Virus record (IMG/VR): IMGVR_UViG_3300036851_000272
Location: 1-64,000 of that record
From: a virus
DNA: 64,000 nt
Direction: 5' to 3' (one strand)
A program made the position numbers and the translations under genes. Every line of letters starts with the position of its first letter. The first letter of the stretch is position 1. Below the pieces are notes generated by a model. It searched no databases. It saw nothing but the letters and a program-made list of their open reading frames with translations, and was not told the DNA's origin. This document shows, one piece after another, positions 1 to 9,431 of the stretch.

Positions 1-3000
1 CCGTTCGGCAGGATCGCTCGGGAGGTTATTCAATTCTTGCCGCAACGTCAGTTCGATCGCCTTCCCGACGTAGTTCTTTCTGTCCCGATAGGCATCATCA
101 GTTTCGCCGGGATTCTGCCGCACGCTGGCGATTCCGATGTCCGAATTGATGATTTCCTTGAAGAGCGGATCTGTCCGCTCTTTCGCACGCGATGGCGTGA
201 ACGGATTGACCGCATTCCACCGGCTGGCATCCGGCTTGTTGCCGAGCACATCGGTCTGTGGCGGGAGTGTCCCCTTGATGCCGGGAAGCCGCGCTTTGAT
301 CCCGTGGAGCGCGGCACCGGCCATGCTGGCATGTTTCTCAGGGCCTTCTGGTTGCTCTGGATTCGTGACGGTGGCAATTTCGCTCACAAAGGTAGGTACC
401 AGACTCCCTGCCTTGTTGGCGATTAAACGATTGAACGACGCCGGATTCTCCAGCGCGTCAACGTTTTCCTTCATCGGAGACAGCATGGGCTGCTCCAGCA
501 TCGTCTTAGTAATTGCCAACCCAATGTTTCCGCCTCTTGTCAACTCGTCTTTGAGTGGCCGATCCGATTCCATTTGGAGTTGTGCTCCAACCGCAAAGAG
601 GATGCCGCCAGGAGCCATACTGGAGATTCTCAGCCAGTCATCTCCCACGGGGGATTTTACGGCTCCCGTGGTACGTCCGGCTGCCCTCTGCGCGTTAACT
701 TTGGACGGCTCTCGCTGTGTAGTTCCGGTCGCCAGTTTGTGTTTCGCGGCGTACCAGCCGATAGCCAATATTGCGGTACCTGACAACCCGCGTCCAATCG
801 CCTCGGAGATGACCTTCTGCGCGTTGAATGGGAGCTTGTTGCGGACGGAGTCGTAATACTCCAACATCGGGCGCGTTACCGTTCCGACGGGGCTGTAGTC
901 GATCGTGCGGTTCGTGATGTTGAAGGGGGTGCGCTTAAATGGTAGCTGAGTGTCTATGACTGTCTTGCCAATCGGTCCCAATCGTCCCCTGAACGCGGTG
1001 ACCGCATTTGATGCGGCATTCTCGTTGTTGAACGTTGCGAAGTCCGCGTATGCCACAGCCTCCACCGTCATCTTCTCGGTCGGATTCGCCACCAGTTCTT
1101 GGGCACGCTCGCCGAGTGATTTGGTAAGTGTGCCCGCCCGCTGCTCATTCAACGCCTGTACGCGGGCCTGCGCTTCCATCGAGCGCCGGAGCGAGTACAC
1201 CTTGAAAAGCTTATCCTCGGCTGCCAGCGTGCGGCCTTGTGCGTTGATGTATCCATTGACGAGCTTGTTGACTATCGGGCTGCTGCCTTTGTAGTTCCAT
1301 TCCCGGTGTAATTCCCCGCTGCTGCGGTCGGCTTCGCTTGTTCCATGTCGAAGGATTTCTCCCGCTTCGGTGACACCCTTTGACGCGGCCTCCATACCTG
1401 CCCGCACCACGGCTCCTGGATTGAATCCGGCTACTTCGCGCTTTTTTGAGCCGACCGAAATCGCCATGTCAGCCAGCGATGCCGGGATTCGCTTCATCTC
1501 CTCCATCGTTGCCATCGAGAGGCTTCCGCCAACGTTGCGTAGGTGGCTCTTGACGCCCATCAGCCCCATGCGCCAGAACATAACGGCGGTTTCGAGTCCC
1601 CCGTTCTCGCGCATCCTGGCGACAAGTTCAGCCAATTCCTGTTTTCTCTTGGCAACCTCAGCACGCAAGTCTTGGATCTCTGGATCTTCCTCAAATTTCA
1701 ATCGTTCTTCCGGTGTTACGCTTTGTGGCTTCTCTTGCAGGCTTCCTTTCAGGCCGGCCTTCAGCCGGGACTTGGCATCCGCAATCTCTTGCTCGCGCGT
1801 CCGAGCCTTTCGTGGAGAGCGTTTGCCAAGGGCACTGTTCAACTTGGATTCTGCACCTTGCGCCTCCGCTACTTTCGTGCGAACCGTCTTCAGGTGCCCC
1901 TCTGGAAGTTCGGCGCCGGGCGGCAGTCTCATGGAACGCTTCGCCTCGGCCAGCCACCAGTTCAGATCCAGCGTGTTATCCGCTGTCTGCCGGAACATCG
2001 CAAGGTTCCGGCCAGCTTCCGTGCGGTCGCCCGAGACTGTGGTGTAGTACTGTTTCCAGTCGCGCTCCATGCGCTCGCGCTTCGCATCGATCGGCGCGCG
2101 CTCTTCTGCCGTCAGTGCTGGATTGTCCAGTTCTTTGTCCAGCTTCACAAGTTCGCGATTCAGTGCGTTCGCACGCTCGCGAACAATGTGTCTGGCCCCG
2201 CGGGCTTCAATGCCTTGCTCCCTGGAAACGTCCATCACGTCTGCCGGATCGAGTTTCCGGCCGGCCGCAATAGCAGTGGCTTGCGGCTCAACCTCTTTCA
2301 CGAGTTCGCCACGCTCAGCCATGCCACGGATAGCGGGCCGCAGATACTGCTCCTCTTCCGGGCTCAGTGCCATGCGGCGGAAGTTGAGAAATTCCTCTTC
2401 GAGAGGCTTGGGCGGCTTCGCTTTGGGATTGACGCCGATGTCTACCGCCCCACGTTGTCCCTGAACTCGCCGAGACGAAGCCTCCGGCGCATTCCGGCGC
2501 GGGGGCGACGGCAAGCGTTCCATCTCCTGCGGAACACGAGCGCCTTCCGCAGTGGCATTCTCGGCGTACAGCTCTCTGAGTGCTATCTGATCCGGCTCTG
2601 TAAGTTCCGTTAGCCTCTTTCCTGTGGCGCGTTGCGCGAAGTCGTTGAGACGTGCTGCTTCTTCAGGTACGCCGCTCTCTGGAACCGCAACATTCTCTTT
2701 CGCCTGCTTCGCGGCTGATTGTGCTGCCCGCGTCTGCTCACCGCTCATCACGGGAGGCGCTTTAACAGCAGGTTTCTCAACAGGCTTTTCGATCCGATCT
2801 TTAACGGATGTTCCTCGCCGCAATCCCGCAAGCGGCAGCCCTACGAATGTCAGGTCCTTTGCGGCCTTGCCAACACTCTCAGGTGTGGTGTCTTTGATGG
2901 CTTCACCAGTGGACCTGATAGCCTCCGGGGCCATCGTCGCGGCAATGGCTGGCCCGACCACCTTGGGTGCCACCCGCGCCGCTGGGCCGAGCGCGGCAGT

Positions 3001-3480
3001 AGCGGCCATGCCGCCCGGACTCGTGAAGAAATCTATTGTTTCCGGTACGATCTTGCCATATTCGAGCGCGGCTCTGGCTCCCTTTATCAGGAGCTTGTCG
3101 AGAGGCTTGTCCCGCTTCTCTTCCGGTATTTTGTTGTATCGCTCCCGAATGCTTTTGACGCCACGCTCATACAACTCCGTGTTGGACGGCAAGCCTAAGC
3201 GTTTCTGCACAGGCTCCAGCAACTCAGGAGAAAATGCGGCGCCAGCGATAGCCTTCTGCGACTCGGGCGAGTACACCTGTTTCGACTCTTCCTCTGAAAG
3301 ATACTCGTTGTATGGGTCAGTTTTGGGATCGCGTGCGGGCCACGCTTCCGGTTCTGTAAAGTCCGCGTATTCCGGATACTTCTGCTTTGTCCGGCGACCA
3401 ACCTCAATGTCAGGCAGATCATCGTATGCGCCTGGATACTTGGCCTTAACGCGCTGTCCAAGATCAACAACAGTCGGCAT
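1..3480 (-). CDS. very large virion (ejection-type) protein, 3' end outside window
   Basis: The frame is open from an ATG at 3480 to the window edge (1160 codons, no stop), so the C-terminus is missing. The N-terminus has two copies of a short motif (LGQRVKAKYPGAYDDL and VGRRTKQKYPEYADF), which I know from the start of many large phage virion proteins. A hydrophobic Ala/Gly stretch follows around residues 155-200, then charged, helix-rich sequence. The block with MFWRMGLMGVKSHLRNVGG and LPFKRTPFNITNRTIDYSP resembles large polyvalent, phage-injected proteins. It is last in the late operon, where podoviruses place internal virion proteins. Ejection or cell-entry function is inferred; no lytic domain is visible in the part seen. 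Confidence 0.85.
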   Translation of the reverse strand, partial: MPTVVDLGQRVKAKYPGAYDDLPDIEVGRRTKQKYPEYADFTEPEAWPARDPKTDPYNEYLSEEESKQVYSPESQKAIAGAAFSPELLEPVQKRLGLPSNTELYERGVKSIRERYNKIPEEKRDKPLDKLLIKGARAALEYGKIVPETIDFFTSPGGMAATAALGPAARVAPKVVGPAIAATMAPEAIRSTGEAIKDTTPESVGKAAKDLTFVGLPLAGLRRGTSVKDRIEKPVEKPAVKAPPVMSGEQTRAAQSAAKQAKENVAVPESGVPEEAARLNDFAQRATGKRLTELTEPDQIALRELYAENATAEGARVPQEMERLPSPPRRNAPEASSRRVQGQRGAVDIGVNPKAKPPKPLEEEFLNFRRMALSPEEEQYLRPAIRGMAERGELVKEVEPQATAIAAGRKLDPADVMDVSREQGIEARGARHIVRERANALNRELVKLDKELDNPALTAEERAPIDAKRERMERDWKQYYTTVSGDRTEAGRNLAMFRQTADNTLDLNWWLAEAKRSMRLPPGAELPEGHLKTVRTKVAEAQGAESKLNSALGKRSPRKARTREQEIADAKSRLKAGLKGSLQEKPQSVTPEERLKFEEDPEIQDLRAEVAKRKQELAELVARMRENGGLETAVMFWRMGLMGVKSHLRNVGGSLSMATMEEMKRIPASLADMAISVGSKKREVAGFNPGAVVRAGMEAASKGVTEAGEILRHGTSEADRSSGELHREWNYKGSSPIVNKLVNGYINAQGRTLAAEDKLFKVYSLRRSMEAQARVQALNEQRAGTLTKSLGERAQELVANPTEKMTVEAVAYADFATFNNENAASNAVTAFRGRLGPIGKTVIDTQLPFKRTPFNITNRTIDYSPVGTVTRPMLEYYDSVRNKLPFNAQKVISEAIGRGLSGTAILAIGWYAAKHKLATGTTQREPSKVNAQRAAGRTTGAVKSPVGDDWLRISSMAPGGILFAVGAQLQMESDRPLKDELTRGGNIGLAITKTMLEQPMLSPMKENVDALENPASFNRLIANKAGSLVPTFVSEIATVTNPEQPEGPEKHASMAGAALHGIKARLPGIKGTLPPQTDVLGNKPDASRWNAVNPFTPSRAKERTDPLFKEIINSDIGIASVRQNPGETDDAYRDRKNYVGKAIELTLRQELNNLPSDPAER

Positions 3481-3481
3481 T

Positions 3482-4771
3482 TTATCGAAGCTTTAGCGGA
3501 TCGCTTGGGGCTTTAGACGTTCCACCCATGGATGCAGGGACAGGAACAGCATCATACGCGGAGCCTGCCGCGCTCCGCTGCTTTTTGGTTGCCGCTCCCC
3601 TTATCAGCTTTTGCAGTCTATCGATGATTTCTGCGCGGTGCTGGCTGATCTCGGGATCGTTCTGGTACGACTCCATCACATTTTTCAACGCCGATACCGG
3701 GCCGTTACCGCCACCCCGTTTGTCGTCGGCAAGGACTCGATTCACGAGCGCGTTGACTCGCGCATTTACCTGTGGAGTCGCATTCGGGTTGAGTTCAGCG
3801 GGTTGCCTGGGACGGGGCGCGGGGGGCTGCGCAAGCGGCTGCTCTGACATGCTGCTCGGGCTGTACTCCTTCCCACTCGGAAGCATCTGCTTGGGGATAT
3901 ACTCGCGCAGTCCTTCTCGTGTCGGAACCAACTTCCCCTTGATGGGGGTATTCGCAAATTTCCCTTTGGCTGTCCCGCCAGCGGTGGATTCCGCCTGTCC
4001 GCCAACTTCTTTCTTTCGCGATGCCTGGCGCTGGTCAAACTCTTCCTGTGAAATCTTACCTTCGTTCAGCAACCGTGTGTCGCGTTCAAGTCCGGCAACC
4101 GCAGTCCGCGGAGTCCCCTCCAGCCAGAGAAACGCATTCCTATTGGTGAGCGCCGCTGCCCTGTTCTGGGCCTCCTCGGGAGTGTAGAGCGGCTCCCCGT
4201 CGGCGTCCTTAGCCTCCATCATTTGCTTCAGAAATCCCTGGAACACTTCGTTCTGCGTCGGCTTGGCGGCTTTTGTGGTAGCGAGAGAGTCCGCTCTCGC
4301 GCCGCGCTCTCGCGCCTGCGCATCATAATTGCGCATCTGTGCGCCATGCAGTTGCCGTCTATCCTGAAACTCCGCCTGCTTCATTGCATCCTGTTCAGCC
4401 TGCCTGCGCATCTGCATCTGAAGCGCATCACGGTTTTGGCGATCTTCGGCCACAGCGTTCATTGCGCCGAGCACGCCGCGCGCGTTCTCTCCGCCATTGC
4501 TCGAAGCGCCCACCATTGCGCCACGCAGAATCTCCGGCAGCACGCCCTTTGTGAACTTGCCGAATCCAGACAGTCTGCCAGTGCGCTCCTCCGGCCCTGG
4601 GCGTGTCTCTTCAGGAGGCGGCAGTTCAATCGGCCCGTCGTCGCCAAATGGCACAGGGACTCCCGGCTGACGCTCCATGCGCGGCCCCGAATGCTCATAC
4701 TGTGCTTCACGGGCTCGTCCAGGTAGGCCCCCGATCATCTGGAGGATTTCGAGTATCTGCGCTCTTGTCAT
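3482..4771 (-). CDS. virion-associated protein, Pro-rich and coiled-coil (429 aa)
   Basis: I do not recognise a named family. The first 75 residues are Pro/Gly/Glu-rich, residues about 110-165 are Gln/Arg-rich and predicted helical, and the rest is polar with low complexity. It sits between the two largest late genes, one base from the gene downstream and two bases from the gene upstream, so it is probably co-translated with them. By position it is likely an internal or ejected virion component. It has no Cys motif and no membrane segment. Confidence 0.8.
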   Translation of the reverse strand: MTRAQILEILQMIGGLPGRAREAQYEHSGPRMERQPGVPVPFGDDGPIELPPPEETRPGPEERTGRLSGFGKFTKGVLPEILRGAMVGASSNGGENARGVLGAMNAVAEDRQNRDALQMQMRRQAEQDAMKQAEFQDRRQLHGAQMRNYDAQARERGARADSLATTKAAKPTQNEVFQGFLKQMMEAKDADGEPLYTPEEAQNRAAALTNRNAFLWLEGTPRTAVAGLERDTRLLNEGKISQEEFDQRQASRKKEVGGQAESTAGGTAKGKFANTPIKGKLVPTREGLREYIPKQMLPSGKEYSPSSMSEQPLAQPPAPRPRQPAELNPNATPQVNARVNALVNRVLADDKRGGGNGPVSALKNVMESYQNDPEISQHRAEIIDRLQKLIRGAATKKQRSAAGSAYDAVPVPASMGGTSKAPSDPLKLR

Positions 4772-4773
4772 AC

Positions 4774-7098
4774 TTACCCGGCCCTGCGCACTCTCAGGCT
4801 ACCGTCTGGCTGAATCTCTGAGGTGCTGTAATAGTCGTAGTTTCTCTGATTCGCCGAGTTGTTCGCTGGTGGACTGACGCGGTTGTAGATCGAATTGAAC
4901 ACTGAAGTCCAGGGGTTCTGCTGGCCCTGTTGTTGTGGAGATTGCTGCCAAGAGAAAGAATACGGAGATCCGCCTCCACCGCCTCCACCTTGCCCGCCAC
5001 CATACTGGTAGCCGCCAGTGAAACCGCCAGGACTCGGAGTGATCGCCGGGTTAAATGCTCCAGACACAATGTTTCCGGCGCCGGGAACTAGAAAATTCAG
5101 CCCCGCCGCTCCAGCTCCTACCAGCGCTCGCGTTCCCCAATTCCCTTGCCCCGCCTCGGTCGCCTGCGTCTGTCCGTAGTTGCGTGACGAAGTGTCCGCA
5201 AAGCCCCGCGCCTGATTCGCCGCTTCTCCCGCGCGACTCGCTTCCTGCGCGTACATCTGAGCAATGTTTCCCATCGCCGCATCACGGCGGCCGAGATTGG
5301 AGGAAACCCAATTGCTTCCCATGTTGTAGGCGAGATTGCGCACGTCCAGCGCCGTCAATTCCTCGCCGTTCTGCTCATGGAGAATGTCCGCCGCAGTCTG
5401 CCAGTCCTCTTGCTCCATCGCGCGATTCAGAGCAATCGCCTGGTTCTGCTGAGCCCTCAATTGCGTGGTCCGCGTCAACGCGGCGTCGCTATTCGCACGG
5501 GAATCAGAGGATCGGTTGAGATCAAGGGCGTTCACGTCGCCGGAGGAGCGGAGCAGTGTATCGCGATAGATATTCCCTTGCTCACGGCCAAGTGTGGTAT
5601 CCCGATCACTTTGCCCAGTCGCCAGATCCGCTTCGCGGTTGAACTGATTTTCGACGACGGCCCGCCCGCGGTCCTGCTCGTTCTGTGTCAGTGTTGCTTC
5701 GTTTGCCTGCCGCGTCACTTCCAGATTCATCTGCCGGGTGAGATCGCCGAGCGTCAATCCCTGCCGCTGAAGCATGGCATCCACGGCCTGCCGCTGCTGG
5801 TCGTCCAATTGCGTCAGGTCGAGGTTCTCGCGGTTCGCCAACTCAGACAATCCCGCGTCATCGAGCGCTCTTCGTAATGCGGTCTGGAGCCGCTCATTCC
5901 CTGCCAGTTCGCGCTCGCCGAGTCCGAGGGTCGTGTTCAACCGTCCCGTTCCGAGACGCTCCCTTGCAGTTTGCCCCGCCTGCCGTAACGTGTTGACGCG
6001 GTCAACGTTCTCTCCGGCAAACTTGGCACGGGAATCGTCCATCGCGACGGCCTGCTCTCCTTCGACTTCCCGCATGGCCGCCAAGTATTGCGGGTCCCCC
6101 GGATTTACCCCTGCACGCCGCAAGCGGGACGCTGTATTCGCCACCACGGGAGCCATTGAGCGGCCAACGCGCGCGGCAAGAGCATCGCCGGTAGGGCCAA
6201 GCTTCTGCGCATCCTCGATGGACTGTTGAAAGACATCGGCTGAAGACTCTCCAAGGTCTTCGTACGTGGAGGCCGTATCGCCCCGCATGTCGCGATAGGC
6301 ATTCCCGAGCGTGTTGATCAGGTTGCCGTAGGTGCTTTGATTCCCTGAGCGGATGTCGCCGAACGTTTCCCCTGACGCTCCCCGCAATCCTGCAAAAGTC
6401 GCATCAGTACGGTCCCCGGCATCGCTATACGTTTGATCGGAGTCGTCGATCAGCCCACGGGTTGTGTCCCCGCTACGGCTCGTAAGGTTTCGAAACGTCG
6501 AAGCGTTTCCGCCACGCAATCCAGTGTATGCATCGTTCAACGAACTGAGTAGACTGCGTCCGACGGTGGCGTTCTGCCCGCGCAGACCGCCGAACGTTTC
6601 GTTGGTGCCCGCCCGCATGCCTGTGTAGGCTTCGCCGGTATTGCGAAGAATGTCGCCTGCGGTTTCCTCGACACGACCCATCGCCCGCGTCGTCGTGTCG
6701 TTGATGTCGCCCTGGTTCGCCTCCTGCGTGCGGCCGATGTCGCCCGCCTGTTGGGAGAGATTTTCTTGAATCTGGCCCGTGACATTAGCAGCGGTTCCCG
6801 TTCGGGCGGCATTGAGATCGGAGATTGTGTTGAGCCGGCCGACACGCCCAGCAAGTGCCGCTTCGACACCCGGCATCACCTGTTGGCCGATTTGCCGAAT
6901 AACATCAGGCTCAGGCATGCCAGCCTCAAGTTGCTGGCGAGCGTAAGCGATGACCTGATCGCGCAGTTCTGCCGAGATCGCACCCGCATCGTGGGCACGG
7001 GTGAGATTGCGGATCATCTCGTCGAAGCTGTAAGCGCCTATCTCACGCTGAGCGCCGACTGCTTCGTTGTAGGCCGATGAGTTGGAAAAGGCCGGCAT
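4774..7098 (-). CDS. internal virion protein with 11-residue repeat array (774 aa)
   Basis: The ATG at 7098 is preferred over an upstream one at 7203 because GAGGG lies 5 bases before it. Residues about 126-290 form roughly fifteen units of exactly 11 residues, many ending in Thr/Ala plus Phe/Tyr (for example TGLRGGNASTF, AGLRGASGETF, GDIRSGNQSTY, GNLINTLGNAY). This periodicity is typical of hendecad coiled coils. Residues 290-600 are helical and Gln/Arg/Asp-rich; residues about 690-740 are Gly/Gln/Ser-rich. With its neighbours it probably makes the ejected core or internal tail proteins. It is not a tape-measure protein by context, since the tail genes are of podovirus type. Confidence 0.85.
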   Translation of the reverse strand: MPAFSNSSAYNEAVGAQREIGAYSFDEMIRNLTRAHDAGAISAELRDQVIAYARQQLEAGMPEPDVIRQIGQQVMPGVEAALAGRVGRLNTISDLNAARTGTAANVTGQIQENLSQQAGDIGRTQEANQGDINDTTTRAMGRVEETAGDILRNTGEAYTGMRAGTNETFGGLRGQNATVGRSLLSSLNDAYTGLRGGNASTFRNLTSRSGDTTRGLIDDSDQTYSDAGDRTDATFAGLRGASGETFGDIRSGNQSTYGNLINTLGNAYRDMRGDTASTYEDLGESSADVFQQSIEDAQKLGPTGDALAARVGRSMAPVVANTASRLRRAGVNPGDPQYLAAMREVEGEQAVAMDDSRAKFAGENVDRVNTLRQAGQTARERLGTGRLNTTLGLGERELAGNERLQTALRRALDDAGLSELANRENLDLTQLDDQQRQAVDAMLQRQGLTLGDLTRQMNLEVTRQANEATLTQNEQDRGRAVVENQFNREADLATGQSDRDTTLGREQGNIYRDTLLRSSGDVNALDLNRSSDSRANSDAALTRTTQLRAQQNQAIALNRAMEQEDWQTAADILHEQNGEELTALDVRNLAYNMGSNWVSSNLGRRDAAMGNIAQMYAQEASRAGEAANQARGFADTSSRNYGQTQATEAGQGNWGTRALVGAGAAGLNFLVPGAGNIVSGAFNPAITPSPGGFTGGYQYGGGQGGGGGGGSPYSFSWQQSPQQQGQQNPWTSVFNSIYNRVSPPANNSANQRNYDYYSTSEIQPDGSLRVRRAG

Positions 7099-7140
7099 GG
7101 CTACCCTCGTTCTTTCAGAATATTGGTGATAAAATAGAGC

Positions 7141-7175
7141 GAGCCGAGGAAGTGCTGAATACACTGCGTCGGCTC
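7141..7175. other. inverted repeat in the divergent gap
   Basis: A 7-bp perfect stem (GAGCCGA / TCGGCTC) with a 21-base loop lies between the start of the 774-aa virion gene and the oppositely oriented HNH gene. It could be a transcription or RNA-processing element. No T-run follows closely on either strand, so I do not call it a terminator. Confidence 0.4.
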
Positions 7176-7202
7176 TGACCACCGATCTACGAAGGAGATC
7201 CA

Positions 7203-7763
7203 ATGGCTAAGAAGCAGTTTATACCAATCCCTCATCTCAACGAAGCTGACGCCTGTCGATTTTGGAATAAAGTTGAACGTCGAGGAACACAGGAGTGTTG
7301 GCCATGGACAGCAGCGCTGATGAGTGGATATGGAGCATTTTTCATGAGCCGACCATGTCGATTCAACTTCAAATCCAGCCGTATAGCGTACTTTCTCGAA
7401 TACGGTCTTGACCCAAAAGAGTTGCTCGTGTGCCATCACTGTGATAATCCCAAGTGCTGCAATCCGAGTCACTTGTTTATCGGAACGAATGCCGACAACA
7501 CTGCTGACATGCTCGCTAAGGGACGGGCAAGCGTTAGCGACATGCATTGGACTAGAAGAATGCCGGAGCGGATTAACAGGGGGCCTCGTATGCCGTTCCC
7601 CGGCGAGAGTAATCATAATGCTAAATTGACTGAGGCTGCGGTCATAGAGATTCGCAGGAGACGCTCTGCGGGGGAGTCGCTCGCTAGTCTCGCCAAGGAG
7701 TATTCCGTCAGTATGAGTTTGATAAGCCATGTCGCCTTGAGAAGGAACTGGAAACACATCTGA
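7203..7763 (+). CDS. free-standing HNH homing-type endonuclease (186 aa)
   Basis: HNH_3-like nuclease: ECWPWTAALMSGYG near residue 30, then VCHHCDNPKCCNPSHLFIG with the paired Cys and His residues, then NADNTADMLAKGR, all typical of phage HNH homing endonucleases. The C-terminus (LTEAAVIEIRRRRSAGESLASLAKEYSVS) is a helix-turn-helix-like module as found in NUMOD-tailed enzymes. A strong AAGGAG lies 5 bases before the ATG. It is transcribed against the whole late operon and sits exactly between two genes, as expected for an intergenic homing element. It probably cuts DNA of related phages lacking the insert (inferred). Confidence 0.9.
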   Translation: MAKKQFIPIPHLNEADACRFWNKVERRGTQECWPWTAALMSGYGAFFMSRPCRFNFKSSRIAYFLEYGLDPKELLVCHHCDNPKCCNPSHLFIGTNADNTADMLAKGRASVSDMHWTRRMPERINRGPRMPFPGESNHNAKLTEAAVIEIRRRRSAGESLASLAKEYSVSMSLISHVALRRNWKHI

Positions 7764-7771
7764 GCGAGTCA

Positions 7772-8092
7772 CTAAAGGCGGGCATCAGGACCTCCCTTAT
7801 ATCGAGAGTGAACCGTCACACATATGAGCACTATGATGGCGATCGCGAGCGCACCACGGCTTGTCCATGTCATCCATACTCCAGGTGGTTTGAGAACTGC
7901 TCTCTGCACAAATCCAAACCCCATTCCCAGCCACTCCCCCAAATCCCTGATGGCGAGGCTGTAAAATACGCAGCCCAACATCCGCATCCGCCAATCCCCG
8001 CTTGTTGTCCAAAAGAGAAACCCTAGGAGCGCAGACCCGAGGATGGTGGTCGCCACAGTGAGAACCATCGCGATAAAGAAGAATGGGTTCAT
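7772..8092 (-). CDS. small membrane protein (106 aa), lysis candidate
   Basis: It has three hydrophobic stretches: residues 5-27, a weaker one around 40-65, and 78-97 (ALAIAIIVLICVTV). Its start overlaps the stop of the upstream gene as ATGA. It is one of several small membrane genes in the 7.8-12 kb block, where tailed phages often place holins and spanins. The holin role is a guess from size, topology and position. Confidence 0.75.
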   Translation of the reverse strand: MNPFFFIAMVLTVATTILGSALLGFLFWTTSGDWRMRMLGCVFYSLAIRDLGEWLGMGFGFVQRAVLKPPGVWMTWTSRGALAIAIIVLICVTVHSRYKGGPDARL

Positions 8093-8406
8093 TTTTCACG
8101 CCTGTCACGGGGGTCGGTGTAGTCGAATTTCTCTGGAACTTCGCGGGGCGGTTTATCTGGAGTTTCACGGGGACGGCGGTTAATTAAAATATCGAATCTT
8201 CGAATGAAGTCGGCATTGTTCGTGCGCTGCAATTCGTCACGCCGCTCCAGCGCCTTCAGAAACTCTTTGGTCAGTTCTCTGGAGTGCTGTTGGGCGTCTT
8301 CCATGGTCTTCACCATGAACGGCCACCCGAGCTTGTAGATGAACAGGCCGATGAACAGCAACGCCACTGTCGGCCAGCCGTATTGCATCCAATCTTTTAA
8401 TTCCAT
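8089..8406 (-). CDS. membrane-anchored helical protein (105 aa)
   Basis: One N-terminal membrane segment (residues about 11-33, VALLFIGLFIYKLGWPFMV) is followed by a charged helix (35-75) and a Pro/Arg-rich tail. This topology resembles inner-membrane spanins or holin-like phage proteins, though no family is certain. The gene abuts the upstream gene and overlaps the downstream one by 4 bases. Confidence 0.75.
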   Translation of the reverse strand: MELKDWMQYGWPTVALLFIGLFIYKLGWPFMVKTMEDAQQHSRELTKEFLKALERRDELQRTNNADFIRRFDILINRRPRETPDKPPREVPEKFDYTDPRDRREK

Positions 8407-8766
8407 TCATGGCTTTCCGTTTGGCGGTTTTTTGAACTGGAGCACAAGTCCCAAGGTTTGCAAAATGCCAAGCAGTATCCCGACGCCCTGACCCATCCCG
8501 CGCAGCGACGACATTTCGTTCTCCTGCGCCTGAAGCGCTCTGCGCAATTCCCGCTGCTCGTCCTGAAGAGTGCGGATTGCTTCCCGTGCTCCGTCCAGCT
8601 TGTTCTCGTGAACCTCCAGGCGTGCCTCTGTGGAGGCTCCGCGAGTTTGTCCCGTTCCGTGCGGCTGCATGAACGTGGTCACACTCACGCACAGGATGAT
8701 CACCACCACGAGGCTCAGGATTCGCACGATGGCGATAGCAAACTCGCGTTTGAGACGGTCGTCCAC
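8407..8766 (-). CDS. membrane protein with coiled coil between two membrane segments (119 aa)
   Basis: Residues about 12-34 (VRILSLVVVIILCVSVTTF) and 93-111 (GVGILLGILQTLGLVLQF) are hydrophobic, with a charged coiled coil (46-88) between them. Two helices around a coiled coil would leave the coil on one side of the membrane. It is part of the putative lysis block; exact function unknown. Confidence 0.75.
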   Translation of the reverse strand: MDDRLKREFAIAIVRILSLVVVIILCVSVTTFMQPHGTGQTRGASTEARLEVHENKLDGAREAIRTLQDEQRELRRALQAQENEMSSLRGMGQGVGILLGILQTLGLVLQFKKPPNGKP

Positions 8767-9291
8767 TCAGAGTTCCATCCACCACAGCGAAAACGGATTC
8801 ACCGGAGCCACCGCGCGGTAACGCTTGCCGTCCACGGTGACAATGCTCCCTTCGCCTGCGGCGAGAGCGTCCGAGTTCACAGCGAAGTACTTCCGGCCGA
8901 CACTGACGCGTCCGAATTCCGCCTTTGCTGCCACTTCCTCGGCCGGGATTGGTGCGCCGATAGGGGATACCGGACCGGCAGGAGGAGGAGGCGGATTGAG
9001 GAACTTGTCCCATGGGACGGACTGATGAGGCGCCTTTCCGTAGATTACCTGCACCTCATAGAGTGCGTTTGAGAAATCTCCGGTTTCAAGCATCGGATAG
9101 AGCACGTCGATGCACTGCTTAAGCGTTGATGTGGTGCCCTTCCAAATGATGTAGGCGCTGTCGTCCATGTCCACCACGGGTGTCAATTCGGCTGTCCTGT
9201 GCTGTTCCACCGTCTGGATCTCATGGATCGCCGTGATTCCGTTCAAGCGGAGGTAGCCGACGTACTTGTCAACAAATTGCGGTAGCGTCAT
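8767..9291 (-). CDS. late-operon protein of unknown function (174 aa)
   Basis: Not recognised. It has a soluble N-terminal domain (1-95), a Pro-rich linker (about 100-118, NPPPPPAGPVSPIGAPIPAE) and a small C-terminal region with an FGRVSVGRKYFAVN strand pattern. The start overlaps the preceding 47-aa gene as ATGA. Probably a virion or lysis accessory protein by position only. Confidence 0.7.
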   Translation of the reverse strand: MTLPQFVDKYVGYLRLNGITAIHEIQTVEQHRTAELTPVVDMDDSAYIIWKGTTSTLKQCIDVLYPMLETGDFSNALYEVQVIYGKAPHQSVPWDKFLNPPPPPAGPVSPIGAPIPAEEVAAKAEFGRVSVGRKYFAVNSDALAAGEGSIVTVDGKRYRAVAPVNPFSLWWMEL

Positions 9292-9431
9292 TCTGACTCT
9301 CTTTCTGTAAGTTCGTTGAGCAATTGCTGGCGCTCATGGTCGTTGAGCACACCCTTTTCGCTCAACGTTGTGATTAAATCTGCCAGTGTTTCCTTGATGG
9401 GGCGGACGGGATCAGGAGGTTTATCAGGCAT
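9288..9431 (-). CDS. small charged protein (47 aa)
   Basis: ATG at 9431; the stop overlaps the next start (ATGA at 9288-9291) and the start overlaps the upstream gene by 8 bases. The protein begins MPDKPPDPVRPIKETLADL and continues as a single charged helix. The exact coupling on both sides is the main evidence. Function unknown. Confidence 0.65.
   Translation of the reverse strand: MPDKPPDPVRPIKETLADLITTLSEKGVLNDHERQQLLNELTERESE

Noticed and set aside
37-3496. Long plus-strand ORFs (up to 356 aa) in the first 3.5 kb
   Set aside because: They lie opposite one long continuous minus-strand frame with phage-protein features and have low-complexity, Arg/Ser-rich translations typical of antisense frames.
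7101-7772. 223-aa minus-strand ORF
   Set aside because: Antisense to the HNH gene, which has clear motifs and a strong RBS.
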